From Vogesella oryzae (GTDB taxonomy: Bacteria; Pseudomonadota; Gammaproteobacteria; Burkholderiales; Chromobacteriaceae): a stretch of DNA of 51,671 bases. The translations under genes were made by a program, and so were the position numbers. The stretch's first letter is position 1; the number at the start of each line of letters is the position of its first letter. Shown here piece after piece: positions 31,664 through 39,245 of the stretch. The notes beneath the pieces were generated by a model, which was given only the letters and a program-made list of their open reading frames with translations, searched no databases and had not been told where the DNA came from. The stretch spans positions 1-51,671 of the forward strand of contig NZ_CADEPL010000006.1 of assembly GCF_902829295.1 (NCBI RefSeq), in the 5' to 3' direction.

Positions 31664-32380
31664 GTGAAACCCCGGACCCTAGCCTGTTTGCTGAGCCTGG
31701 CCGCCCCCGCGCTCCAGGCCGCAGACCTTACCATCTATACCGCCGACTATCCGCCGCTGAGCATCGTCAGCGAGAACGGACGCAACAGCGGTATCGGCTA
31801 CGACCTGCTGCAGCTGGCGGCAAAGCAAAGCGGCGTCAGCCTCGACATCCGCAGCGACCTGCCGTGGAAACGGGCACAGCAGACGACCCAGCAGACGCCC
31901 GACACCTGCGCCTATCCGCTGACCCGCGCCCCCGAGCGGGAAAAGCTGTACCTCTGGCTGGCACTGCTCAACCGCGGCGAACTGGCCCTGTTCACGCTGG
32001 ACAATGGCGACGCCCCCGCATCCGTCAGTCTCGCCGCGGCGGCACGGCAACGCATCGTCGTGATGCTGGGTACCACCGCCGAGAACCGGCTGAAGGAAAA
32101 AAAGCTCAGCTACAGCACCACCCATACTCCCGGCGACAGCCTGCAGATGCTGCAGGATCATGCCGTGGACCTGTGGGCGGTGCATGATGTCGTGGCCCGC
32201 TACTTCGCCCAGCAGCAGCACGTAACGCTGCGCCAGGTACTGCCACTGGCGCACGCCGACTCCTGGCTGGGCTGCAGCCGCAGCACCAATTCGGCAGCGG
32301 CAAACCGGCTGGCGGCGGCACTGCAGCAACTGCAGCAGAATGGCGAAGCACGCCGCATCGCCCTGCGTTACTACCACTGA
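31664..32380 (+). CDS. Periplasmic substrate-binding protein (SBP_bac_3 type)
   Basis: This 238-residue exported protein has signal peptide VKPRTLACLLSLAAPALQA with probable cleavage before ADLTIYTADYPPL. It is followed by a type II periplasmic binding fold: NGRNSGIGYDLLQLAAKQSG, LPWKRAQQ, then a late LQMLQDHAVDLWAVHD. The family binds amino acids or other small polar ligands. No ABC permease or ATPase is encoded nearby. A two-component system follows 118 bases downstream, so it may serve as a ligand-binding partner of the sensor rather than in transport. The start is GTG 31664 with CGGAG eight bases upstream; the longer frame to 31574 runs through the terminator. Confidence 0.8.
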   Translation: MKPRTLACLLSLAAPALQAADLTIYTADYPPLSIVSENGRNSGIGYDLLQLAAKQSGVSLDIRSDLPWKRAQQTTQQTPDTCAYPLTRAPEREKLYLWLALLNRGELALFTLDNGDAPASVSLAAAARQRIVVMLGTTAENRLKEKKLSYSTTHTPGDSLQMLQDHAVDLWAVHDVVARYFAQQQHVTLRQVLPLAHADSWLGCSRSTNSAAANRLAAALQQLQQNGEARRIALRYYH

Positions 32381-32454
32381 TCGTCCTCCCCGCCGGGCAA
32401 TCCCCCGTCTAAAGCGCCACGGTTGGCCGCACCGCGCCCCAGGCAGCGTGCAGG

Positions 32455-32472
32455 CTCCGTAGCGCTACGGAG
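32455..32472. repeat. REP-like perfect palindrome, copy 1
   Basis: CTCCGTAGCGCTACGGAG is an 18-base perfect palindrome in the 118-base gap before the sensor kinase, 23 bases after a copy of GTTGGCCGCA (32422-32431). Nearly the same hairpin recurs at 34903-34926, again just beside a motif copy, on the other side of the two-component system. Confidence 0.75.
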
Positions 32473-32507
32473 GTTGCCGTGCCGCCACCGCTGCCATAAT
32501 GCAGTGC

Positions 32508-33941
32508 ATGAACATCCCCACCCTGCGCCAGAGCATCAGCTACTGGCTGCTCGCCAGCCTGCTGGGCGCGCTGCTGAGCGGCTGGTTTGCCCTGCGCGAA
32601 CAGCAACAACGCTTCAGCCAGGACAGCAGTATTGCCCACCGCCTGTTGAGCCAGAAAACGGTACAGCACGAGGCGGTGCTGGCCACGCTGGCCCAGCTGG
32701 AAACGCCGCCGCCAGCGCAACCCCTGCTGGCCGGCCTGCAACCGGCCATGCCGCAACTGCTGGCCATCGGCTACTGGCAACACGACAGCTGGCACGGCAG
32801 CAGTGCCGCCCCCGCCGGCATCGCCGCCGCTTACCGCCAGGCGGCAAGCCAGCATCTCGCCCAGACCCTGCCGGCCGGCAATGGCCGCTACTGGCTGGTG
32901 GACGGCTCCGGCTGGAGTCTGCTGATCGATGCCCGCCTCCTGCTGGCCGGTAGCGACTGGCCGCCGGCACTGGCGCGCATCAGCCTTGAACTACCTAGCG
33001 GCGAGCTGGCCCTGCTGGCGCGCCAACCGCAACCGTTGCCATGGGGCTGGCCGCTGGCGCTGGACAAACGGCTGCCGGCCGCCAGCCAGCCGTTTGCCTT
33101 TCACAGCCGCAGGGTGCTGACGCCGGCCGAATGGCCGTGGACACAGTGGCTGGCGCTGTCGCTACTACTGGCCCTGCTGCTGGGCAGCATCCGCAGCCGG
33201 CTGCAGGTCCGCGCCCAGCGCCATCTGGCACAACAGCAGCTGCGCCTCGCCAACCTCAACCGGCTGGGGACGCTGGGGGAAATGGCCGCCGGCATCGCCC
33301 ACGAACTGAACCAGCCGCTGACCGCCATCCTCGCCAATGTGCGGGCGGCCGAGCGCCTGCTGGACGACGATGACGAACGCGATAGCGTACGCCAGGCACT
33401 GCAGACCAGCGCCGCCCAGGCCCGCCGCGCCGCCGACATCGTTGGCCGCCTGCGCGCCATGGTGACGCAGCCGGGCAGTGGCGGCAGCCGCGCACTCGAT
33501 CCGCAACCGCTGCTGGAGTCGCTGCTGGTGCTGCGCCACGACGAGCTGGCCGCGCGCCGGATTGCCCTCAGCTGGGATAACGCCAGCCCCGAGGCACGGC
33601 TGCAGGCCGAGCCGGTGGCGCTGGAGCAGATCCTGCACAACCTGGTGCAGAACGCCGTCGAAGCGCTGGGCAGCCGTGGCGGCCATATCCGCCTGCGCGG
33701 CGAGGCGCTGGGTAGCCGCTACTGGCTGACGGTCAGCGACGACGGGCCGGGCATCCCGCCCGAGCAGTTGCCGCAACTGTTCCAGCCCTTTTTCACCACC
33801 CGCGAAGGCGGCATGGGGCTGGGACTGAGCCTGAGCGAAACGCTGGCGCATGGCATGCACGGCCAGCTCACTGCGGCCAACCTGCCAGCCGGCGGCGCCT
33901 GTTTCACCCTGAGCCTGCCACTGGCCGAGGAGTCCCGATGA
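32508..33941 (+). CDS. Sensor histidine kinase
   Basis: This membrane sensor kinase of about 477 residues is coupled to the FixJ-type regulator that follows. Visible are a transmembrane segment near residues 10-27, a periplasmic domain of about 180 residues, a second membrane segment (WLALSLLLALLLGS), a phosphoacceptor helix with H265 in GIAHELNQPLTAILANVRAAE, and a catalytic domain with NLVQNAVEALGS, DDGPGIP and GGMGLGLSLSE boxes. The HELNQPL form is typical of the FixL/DctB group; no PAS domain is evident. A frame start at 32499 (three residues longer) is also possible. CATAAT at 32495-32500 overlaps it and could be a -10 box for a leaderless transcript. Confidence 0.9.
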   Translation: MNIPTLRQSISYWLLASLLGALLSGWFALREQQQRFSQDSSIAHRLLSQKTVQHEAVLATLAQLETPPPAQPLLAGLQPAMPQLLAIGYWQHDSWHGSSAAPAGIAAAYRQAASQHLAQTLPAGNGRYWLVDGSGWSLLIDARLLLAGSDWPPALARISLELPSGELALLARQPQPLPWGWPLALDKRLPAASQPFAFHSRRVLTPAEWPWTQWLALSLLLALLLGSIRSRLQVRAQRHLAQQQLRLANLNRLGTLGEMAAGIAHELNQPLTAILANVRAAERLLDDDDERDSVRQALQTSAAQARRAADIVGRLRAMVTQPGSGGSRALDPQPLLESLLVLRHDELAARRIALSWDNASPEARLQAEPVALEQILHNLVQNAVEALGSRGGHIRLRGEALGSRYWLTVSDDGPGIPPEQLPQLFQPFFTTREGGMGLGLSLSETLAHGMHGQLTAANLPAGGACFTLSLPLAEESR

Positions 33942-34558
33942 CTGCCGACAAGCAATCCCCGCTGATCTACCTGCTGGACGACGACGACGCGGTGCGCGAC
34001 GCGCTGGCGCTGCTGCTGCGCAGCGTCGGGCTGCGCAGCGAAGGTTTTGCCGACCCGCAGGCGTTTCTCGCCAGCCATGACCGCGGCGCCATCGGCTGCC
34101 TGCTGCTGGATATCCGCATGCCCGGCATGAGCGGACTGGACGTGCTGGAACAGCTGGCCAGCAGCGACTTGCCGGTGATCATGCTCACCGGCCACGGCAA
34201 CGTGGACCTGTGCCGCCGCGCGTTCAAGAGCGGTGCGGTGGAGTTCCTGCAAAAGCCGGTGGACGACGACGTGCTGCTGGACGCGGTGCAGAAAGCGGTG
34301 CGCCAGCACATCGCCAGCCGCGAGCGGCAGGCGGCCACATTGGCCGCACGGCACAAGCTGGCGCGGCTGTCCGGCCGCGAGCTGGACGTGCTGCAGCGTA
34401 TCGCCGACGGCCTGAGCAACAAGGAAATCGCCCGCGAGCTGGCGCTGTCGCCGCGCACGGTGGAAACCTACCGCGCCAATGTGTTCGCCAAGCTGGAAGT
34501 GGATACCCTGGCGCAGCTGATCCGCCACTACCTGGTGTTGCTGGCGGAGGGCATCTGA
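33938..34558 (+). CDS. FixJ/NarL-type response regulator
   Basis: This 206-residue regulator has a receiver domain with acidic pocket DDDDA (14-18), phosphoacceptor D58 in LLLDIRMPG, T84 in MLTGHG and K106 in LQKPVDD. A LuxR-type helix-turn-helix follows (LSGRELDVLQRIADGLSNKEIARELALSPRTVETYR, about 140-180 in several segments). It overlaps the kinase stop by four bases (ATGA). It should be phosphorylated by the upstream kinase and act as a transcription activator. Targets are unknown; the adjacent binding-protein and GlcG/HbpS genes are candidates. The receiver resembles TtrR/FixJ proteins. Confidence 0.93.
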   Translation: MTADKQSPLIYLLDDDDAVRDALALLLRSVGLRSEGFADPQAFLASHDRGAIGCLLLDIRMPGMSGLDVLEQLASSDLPVIMLTGHGNVDLCRRAFKSGAVEFLQKPVDDDVLLDAVQKAVRQHIASRERQAATLAARHKLARLSGRELDVLQRIADGLSNKEIARELALSPRTVETYRANVFAKLEVDTLAQLIRHYLVLLAEGI

Positions 34559-34866
34559 CAAGCCGAGGGCGTCGAGATACCGCTGCAAACAAGCCTGCGG
34601 CCAACATTGTGAAGCGCCCGACTGCCCCACGGGGAGCGCCGGCAAAACAGGTCTGTGCAAGGTTTTAAGACGCTGCTTGAGCCGCGCGCCGTTAGCAAGC
34701 GGCGAATCAGCGGCGCCTTGCGCGGGCCTGTATTGCCGGGGTTTCGCGGACCATTGGGGCGAGCGGGGTCGCGAGGGGGCGGCGGCACGCCCCCTGGCCC
34801 GTCCGCCGGGCGGAACCGGCGACTTCAATCATTATCCGCGCAGCGGATTCCCCACCACCAAAACAC

Positions 34867-34900
34867 GTTGGCCGCAAACCAGTCATGGCTTGCGGCCAAC
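34867..34900. repeat. Inverted pair of the motif with 12-base loop
   Basis: GTTGGCCGCAA and TTGCGGCCAAC, 11-base perfect arms around a 12-base spacer. The two 10-mers face away from each other, in the opposite order to the palindromes at 22386 and 36754. Confidence 0.8.
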
Positions 34901-34902
34901 CC

Positions 34903-34926
34903 GGCCTCCGTAGCACTACGGAGGCC
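34903..34926. repeat. REP-like hairpin, copy 2
   Basis: GGCCTCCGTAG and CTACGGAGGCC around a CA loop: an 11-base perfect stem. Its core matches the palindrome at 32455-32472, and both copies adjoin a TGCGGCCAAC-type motif. Confidence 0.75.
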
Positions 34927-35012
34927 GCGGCGTAATCAACCGAATGTTGCCGTCGCCACCGATTGCCTACCATGAAGCCATCCCTCGCCCCACCACGAAC
35001 AGGAGCTTCACC

Positions 35013-35495
35013 ATGATCCGTACCACCTGCACCGCCCTGCTGCTTGCCACCGCCACCCTGGCCCAGGCCGCCCCGCTCACCGAACGCAATATCGCGCTGG
35101 CCGACGCGCAGAAACTGGCCAGCGACGCGGTAGCGCTGTGCCAGGCCAAGGGCTGGAACGTCGGCGTCAGCGTGGTGGACCGCGCCGGCAACCTGAAGGC
35201 TTTCGCCCGCGCCGACAATGCTGGCACCCACACCATCGAGGCCAGCCGCGCCAAGGCCTTCACTTCCGCCTCCGCCAAGGCACCGACGCTGGCGATGATG
35301 GAAAACGCGCAGAAGAATCCGGGTGCGGCCAACCTGACTGACATTCCGGGCTTCCTGTTGCTGGGCGGCGGAGTACCGCTGAAAGCCGGCAACGAGGTGA
35401 TCGGCGCCATCGGCATCGGCGGCGCCCCCGGTGGCCACCTGGACGAGCAGTGCGCGCTGGCGGCCATCGACGCCAACGCGGCGCTGTTCAAGTAA
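35013..35495 (+). CDS. Exported GlcG/HbpS-family protein
   Basis: This 160-residue protein has a signal peptide (MIRTTCTALLLATATLAQAA) and one GlcG/HbpS domain. Family landmarks are VGVSVVDRAGNLKAFARADNA, the helix EASRAKAFTSASAK, and GIGGAPGGHLDEQCALAA at the end. Members are small periplasmic or extracellular proteins linked to heme binding or to sensing with a partner kinase (HbpS-SenS in Streptomyces). Here the gene lies 450 bases after a two-component system, which makes an accessory sensory role possible but unproven. The start is ATG 35013 with AGGAG seven bases upstream. A motif copy at 35324 is inside the gene. Confidence 0.82.
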   Translation: MIRTTCTALLLATATLAQAAPLTERNIALADAQKLASDAVALCQAKGWNVGVSVVDRAGNLKAFARADNAGTHTIEASRAKAFTSASAKAPTLAMMENAQKNPGAANLTDIPGFLLLGGGVPLKAGNEVIGAIGIGGAPGGHLDEQCALAAIDANAALFK

Positions 35496-35501
35496 GCCGC
35501 G

Positions 35502-35521
35502 TGCGGCCAACCTTGGCCGCA
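35502..35521. repeat. Near-perfect palindromic motif pair after the GlcG/HbpS gene
   Basis: TGCGGCCAACCTTGGCCGCA: two back-to-back motif copies, one differing at a single base. It starts six bases after the stop codon and is followed at once by a strong terminator. Confidence 0.85.
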
Positions 35522-35526
35522 GCGCC

Positions 35527-35568
35527 AAAGCACAAGGCCACGCCCGATGGGCGTGGCCTTGTGCTTTT
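35527..35568. terminator. Strong bidirectional terminator
   Basis: A 19-base perfect stem, AAAGCACAAGGCCACGCCC with its complement, around a GAT loop, ending in TTTT. It separates the convergent GlcG/HbpS gene (ends 35495) and the PLP-enzyme operon (ends 35585). Confidence 0.93.
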
Positions 35569-35584
35569 CATGCTAAACGCCGGC

Positions 35585-36730
35585 TCAGTCCGCCAGCGCC
35601 TGTGCCAGATCGGCGAGGATGTCGTCGATGTCTTCGATACCGATAGACAAGCGCAGCTGGCCGTCGCGGATGCCCAGCGCCGCCTTCTGCTCCGGCGGCA
35701 TGCCGCCGTGCGACATGGTGTAGCTGTGGTTGACCAGCGACTCCACCCCGCCCAGCGACTCGGCCAGCATGAACAGCTGCAGCTTGCCGGCGATGCGGCT
35801 GGCGGCGGCGCGGCTATTGTCTTTCAGGTAGACGGTGACGATGCCGCCGAAGCGACGCATCTGGCGACGGGCCAGCTCGTGCCCCGGATGCTCCGGCAGG
35901 CCGGGATAGAACACCTTGTCGATGGCCGGATGGTTCTGCAGGAAGGCCGCCACTTTCTCGGCATTGTCGCAGTGGCGTTCCATGCGCAACGCCAGGGTCT
36001 TGATGCCGCGCAGGGTCAGGAAGCAGTCCTGCGGCCCCGGCACCGCGCCGGCGGCGTTCTGGATGAACTTGATCGCCTTGAAAAGCTCGGCATCGCTCAC
36101 CGCCACCAGCCCCAGCAGCACGTCGGAATGGCCGCCCAGATACTTGGTGGCGGAATGCACCACGATGTCGGCGCCCAGAGCCAGCGGGTTCTGCAGGTAG
36201 GGGGTAGCGAAGGTGCTGTCCACCGCCACTTTCACGCCGTGCTGGTGGGCGATGACCGACAGTGCAGCGATGTCCACCAGGTTCAGCAGCGGGTTGGTCG
36301 GCGATTCCAGCCACAGCAGCTTGGTGTTGCTGCCGATCAGCGCTTCAAGGTTGGCCGCAGCGGTCAGATCGGCAAAGGTCACCTTGATGCCCTGCGCCGC
36401 CATCACCTTGGTGAGGATGCGGTAGGCACCGCCGTACAGATCGGCCACGGCGATGACTTCGTCGCCCGGCTGCAGCGTGGCGCGCAATACCGCGTCCACT
36501 GCCGCCATGCCGCTGGCGAACGCCAGGCCGTGCGCGGCACCTTCCAGCGCCGCCAGGTTGGCTTCCAGCACCGCGCGGGTCGGGGTGCCGGTGCGCGAGT
36601 AGGCAAAATCCAGCTGCTCGCCGACTTCGTCATGCGCAAAGGCGGAGGTCTGGTAGATCGGCGGCATCAGCGCGCGCTGGTGGCCGTGGTAGTCGTAGCC
36701 GGCATGGACGGCCTTGGTGGCGAATTTCAT
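35585..36730 (-). CDS. Cys/Met metabolism PLP enzyme (cystathionine gamma-synthase/lyase family)
   Basis: This 381-residue PLP enzyme acts in sulfur amino acid metabolism. It has YSRTGTPTRAVLEANLAALE, SGMAAVDAVL, D171 in VAVDSTFATPYLQ, the Schiff-base K196 in HSATKYLGGHSD, and the C-terminal AESLGGVESLVNH signature of the MetB/MetC/MccB family. Synthase and lyase cannot be separated by eye. The upstream cystine-type uptake genes favour a lyase that releases cysteine, homocysteine or sulfide from imported compounds. The start is ATG 36730; an extension to 36775 runs into the palindrome. It is the last gene of a three-gene minus-strand operon. Confidence 0.9.
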   Translation of the reverse strand: MKFATKAVHAGYDYHGHQRALMPPIYQTSAFAHDEVGEQLDFAYSRTGTPTRAVLEANLAALEGAAHGLAFASGMAAVDAVLRATLQPGDEVIAVADLYGGAYRILTKVMAAQGIKVTFADLTAAANLEALIGSNTKLLWLESPTNPLLNLVDIAALSVIAHQHGVKVAVDSTFATPYLQNPLALGADIVVHSATKYLGGHSDVLLGLVAVSDAELFKAIKFIQNAAGAVPGPQDCFLTLRGIKTLALRMERHCDNAEKVAAFLQNHPAIDKVFYPGLPEHPGHELARRQMRRFGGIVTVYLKDNSRAAASRIAGKLQLFMLAESLGGVESLVNHSYTMSHGGMPPEQKAALGIRDGQLRLSIGIEDIDDILADLAQALAD

Positions 36731-36753
36731 CGGCAACTCCGTATTCGGTGAAC

Positions 36754-36775
36754 TTGCGGCCAACGTTGGCCGCAA
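36754..36775. repeat. Perfect palindromic motif pair between permease and PLP-enzyme genes
   Basis: A 22-base perfect palindrome with TGCGGCCAACGTTGGCCGCA at its core. It fills most of the 51-base gap between the permease stop (36782) and the PLP-enzyme start (36730), the same placement as the one between gltB and gltD. Confidence 0.88.
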
Positions 36776-36781
36776 GCTGGA

Positions 36782-37441
36782 TCAACGCTGGTAGGCGCGC
36801 TGCAGTTTGATCTCGACCCGGCGCTGCACCTGCTCGAACACCGCGCTCAGCACCCAGTAGATGGCGGCGGCCATCAGGTACAGCGGCAAGGGCTGGAAGG
36901 TCTGCGCGATCAGGTCCTTGGTCGACATCATCAGCTCGGAGACGGTAATCACCGACACCAGCGAGGTATCCTTGATCAGCGAGATCAGGCTGTTGGCGAG
37001 GCTGGGCACCGCCAGACGCAGCGCCTGCGGCGCCACCACGTAGCGCATGCCTTGCCACCAGGACAGCCCCAGCGACAGCGCGGCATCCCACTGGCCGCGA
37101 TCGACGCCGGCGATGGCGCCGCGCAGGCTTTCCGACAGGTAGGCGGCCACGTTCAGCGTCAGCGCCAGCACGCCGGCGGTCACCGGCTCGAACTCGATGC
37201 CGACCGACGGCAGGCCGTAATAGATCACGAAAATCTGCACCAGCAGCGGCGTGCCGCGCATGGCGCTGACGTAGAACGCCACCAGCTGCGACAGCAGCGG
37301 CACGCGCGCCACCCGCAGCAGCGCCACCACAAAGCCCAGCGCCAAGCCCAGCACCATGGAGATCACCGCAAAGAACAGTGTCAGCCCGGTACCCTTGATC
37401 AGCACCGGCAGCGCGTCTTTGGCCAGCTCCAGCCAATCCAT
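36782..37441 (-). CDS. Amino-acid ABC transporter permease (cystine-type, HisM family)
   Basis: This 219-residue inner-membrane permease has about five hydrophobic segments. It has the polar amino acid permease features GTGLTLFFAVISMVLGLALG, AMRGTPLLVQIFVIYYG, and the EAA-type loop SLGLSWWQGMRYVVAPQALR for contact with the ATPase. It pairs with the binding protein upstream. Substrate by context is cystine or a related sulfur amino acid. The ATG at 37441 fits the family; an extension to 37528 crosses a hairpin. No ATP-binding subunit is encoded in the operon, so it must be supplied from elsewhere. Confidence 0.9.
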   Translation of the reverse strand: MDWLELAKDALPVLIKGTGLTLFFAVISMVLGLALGFVVALLRVARVPLLSQLVAFYVSAMRGTPLLVQIFVIYYGLPSVGIEFEPVTAGVLALTLNVAAYLSESLRGAIAGVDRGQWDAALSLGLSWWQGMRYVVAPQALRLAVPSLANSLISLIKDTSLVSVITVSELMMSTKDLIAQTFQPLPLYLMAAAIYWVLSAVFEQVQRRVEIKLQRAYQR

Positions 37442-37496
37442 GTTGTTCCCTTCCCGCCGCCGGCAAGCGGCCGCGTAGCGTGTTCTACAAATACAA

Positions 37497-37521
37497 ACGC
37501 CTCCGCACGACGCGGAGGCGT
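37497..37521 (-). terminator. Intercistronic hairpin (attenuator-like) after the binding-protein gene
   Basis: ACGCCTCCGC and GCGGAGGCGT form a ten-base perfect stem with a five-base loop. On the minus strand it is followed by TTTGTATTTG. It lies 16 bases after the binding-protein stop and before the permease, so it probably lets more binding protein than permease be made. Confidence 0.7.
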
Positions 37522-37537
37522 GGTTCAACGGCCGATT

Positions 37538-38317
37538 TTAGCGTGCGGCCGGTGCCTTCGATACATCAATACCGAACCACTTCACGGAAATCTTCTTGAA
37601 GCTGCCGTCCTTGTACATCGCGTTCAGCGCGCCATCGATGGCGGCCTTGAACTTGGGGTTACCCTTGGCAAACGGGATACCCATCGAGGTGGTGCCGCCC
37701 ACCGGCGCGCCGGCTTTCAGCGGCAGCTTGGCTTCTTTCAGCGCGAACGGGATCAGCAGGCTGTCGTTGATCGCCGCATCCACGCGACCCAGCGCCAGAT
37801 CCTGGAAAATCTCGGCGGCAGACGGGTAGAACTTGGACTCGATGCCGCCCTGTGCCTTGACCATGTCGGCGTAGTTGCTGCCCTGGGTCACGCCCATCTT
37901 CTTGCCGGCCAGGTCGGCCAGGCTCTTGAAGCTGCGGGTCTCGTTCTTGCGCACGATCAGCTGCGCGCTGGAAATGGTGTACGGCACGGAGAAGTCGAAC
38001 ACTTCCTTGCGCTTGTCGGTGATGGACACCTGGTTCAGCACCACGTCGAACTTGCCGCCCTGCAGGCCGGCCAGCAGGCCGCTCCATTCGCCGGTAATGA
38101 ATTCCGGCTTCAGCTTCAGTTTCTTGGCCAGCGCATCACCCAGTTCCACTTCGAAACCGGTCAGCTTCTGCTCTTTGTCCTTGAAGTTGAACGGCGGGTA
38201 GGTGCCTTCCAGCGCGATCTTCAGGGTGCCGCGCTGTTGCACGGTATCCAGCAGGTCGGCGGCGAATACGTTGGCGGTCAGGCCCAGCAGCGACAGGGTC
38301 AGCAGTGTCTTCTTCAT
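37538..38317 (-). CDS. Periplasmic amino-acid-binding protein (cystine-type, FliY/TcyA-like)
   Basis: This 259-residue exported binding protein has signal peptide MKKTLLTLSLLGLTANVFA, with cleavage before ADLLDT. It has SBP_bac_3 features: GTLKIALEGTYPPFNFKD, GFEVELGDALAKKL, VLNQVSITDKRKE and KKMGVTQGSNY. The GTYPPFNFKD and ITDKRKEVFDFS forms resemble cystine-binding proteins. It heads the operon with a permease and a sulfur-metabolism PLP enzyme. Upstream on its strand is TGCTATAGT, an extended -10 box. The hairpin after the gene suggests differential expression. Confidence 0.9.
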   Translation of the reverse strand: MKKTLLTLSLLGLTANVFAADLLDTVQQRGTLKIALEGTYPPFNFKDKEQKLTGFEVELGDALAKKLKLKPEFITGEWSGLLAGLQGGKFDVVLNQVSITDKRKEVFDFSVPYTISSAQLIVRKNETRSFKSLADLAGKKMGVTQGSNYADMVKAQGGIESKFYPSAAEIFQDLALGRVDAAINDSLLIPFALKEAKLPLKAGAPVGGTTSMGIPFAKGNPKFKAAIDGALNAMYKDGSFKKISVKWFGIDVSKAPAAR

Positions 38318-38364
38318 TGTTATTCCTTAAAGCTATTGATCATTGAATCAATAAAACAGACGGG

Positions 38365-38373
38365 ACTATAGCA
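38365..38373 (-). promoter_or_regulatory. Extended -10 promoter of the cystine-type uptake operon
   Basis: On the minus strand TGCTATAGT (38365-38373) fits an extended -10 box (TGnTATAAT). It lies 48 bases upstream of the binding-protein ATG. No good -35 is seen, which is usual for extended -10 promoters. Confidence 0.45.
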
Positions 38374-38436
38374 AAAAACGCCGGCAGCCCGAACGAACAT
38401 ATTTGACTATACAAATGCAACCGTGGAATAGCACGG

Positions 38437-39240
38437 TTACCAGCCGTTTTCCAGCACCACCTGCCCCGGTGCGGCCAACCTTGCCAGCCGGCAACCCTGC
38501 TGCTGCAGCTGGCGGTAGGTATCCATCACCATGCGCGGGTTGCCGCAGATCATGAAGCGCGACTGTTCCGGGCTGATGGTGAGCCCGGCAGCCGCGGCCA
38601 GCGTGCCGTCGGCCAGCAGCGCCGGAATACGGCCGGACAGCGCGCCCGGCACCGTCTCGCGCGTCACCACCGGCAGGTATTGCAGCTTGTGGCCGTAGGC
38701 ATCGCCGTGCAGCGGGTGATCGCGCAGCGCGGCGATCTCGTCGCGGTAGGCCAGTTCGATGCCTTCACGCACGCAATGCACCAGCACGATATGGGCAAAG
38801 CGCTGCCATACATCCTCCTGCTGCAGGATGGACAGATACGGCGCCAGCCCGGTACCGGTGGCCAGCAGCCACAGCTGTTCGCCATCCGGCAGCCGGTCGA
38901 CGGTAAAGAAGCCGGTGGCCTTGCGCTCCAGCAGCACGCTGTCGCCCTCGCCCAGCCTTGCCAGCCGGCTGGTGAACTGCCCGTCCGGCACCACGATGGA
39001 GTAGAACTCCAGGTACTCGTCCCACGGCGCCGACACCATGGAGTAGGCGCGCCACACCATGCTGCCATCGTCCAGCACATGACCGAGACGGGCGAACTGG
39101 CCGGGCACGAAGCGGAAGCCATCCGGCCGGCTCAGGCGGAAGCTCAGCAGTTTGTCGCTCCAGCGCCGCAGCCAGCTGATGCGCTCGACCGTGAATTTGT
39201 CGTCCTGGGTGACGACGGCAGTGGGCGAAGTGCTCGACAT
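38437..39240 (-). CDS. fpr: Ferredoxin-NADP+ reductase
   Basis: This 267-residue flavoprotein moves electrons between NADPH and ferredoxin or flavodoxin in the cytosol. It has FVPGQFARLGH, the FAD motif WRAYSMVSAP, the second FAD stretch GQFTSRLARLGEGDSV, the NADP motif LLATGTGLAPYLSIL and LVHCVREGIELAYRDE. It is a typical proteobacterial Fpr. The start is ATG 39240; a TTG two codons upstream is less likely. A 25-base IscR-like site lies directly upstream. The last part of the gene contains the second copy of a 26-base repeat, giving the C-terminal stretch RLARLAAPGQ. Confidence 0.93.
   Translation of the reverse strand: MSSTSPTAVVTQDDKFTVERISWLRRWSDKLLSFRLSRPDGFRFVPGQFARLGHVLDDGSMVWRAYSMVSAPWDEYLEFYSIVVPDGQFTSRLARLGEGDSVLLERKATGFFTVDRLPDGEQLWLLATGTGLAPYLSILQQEDVWQRFAHIVLVHCVREGIELAYRDEIAALRDHPLHGDAYGHKLQYLPVVTRETVPGALSGRIPALLADGTLAAAAGLTISPEQSRFMICGNPRMVMDTYRQLQQQGCRLARLAAPGQVVLENGW
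38466..38491 (+). repeat. 26-base direct repeat, copy 2 (inside fpr)
   Basis: Identical to 28904-28929. It includes TGCGGCCAAC (38470-38479) and lies near the 3' end of fpr on the opposite strand. Confidence 0.8.
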
Positions 39241-39245
39241 GACCA

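Larger units (their letters stand above)
34559..35012 (+). other. Gene-free, hairpin-rich region
   Basis: About 450 bases with no convincing gene. It contains three motif copies (34596-34605, 34867-34876, 34891-34900), a GC hairpin AGGGGGCG/CGCCCCCT near 34774-34795 without T-run, and the second REP-like hairpin at 34903-34926. A probable terminator for the two-component operon could be any of these, but none has a classic U-tract. Short frames in this stretch have no ribosome sites. Confidence 0.6.

Noticed and set aside
34655..34975. 106-codon open frame after the response regulator gene
   Set aside because: It starts at a GTG without ribosome site, runs through hairpins and repeat copies, and has low-complexity Arg/Pro-rich content.
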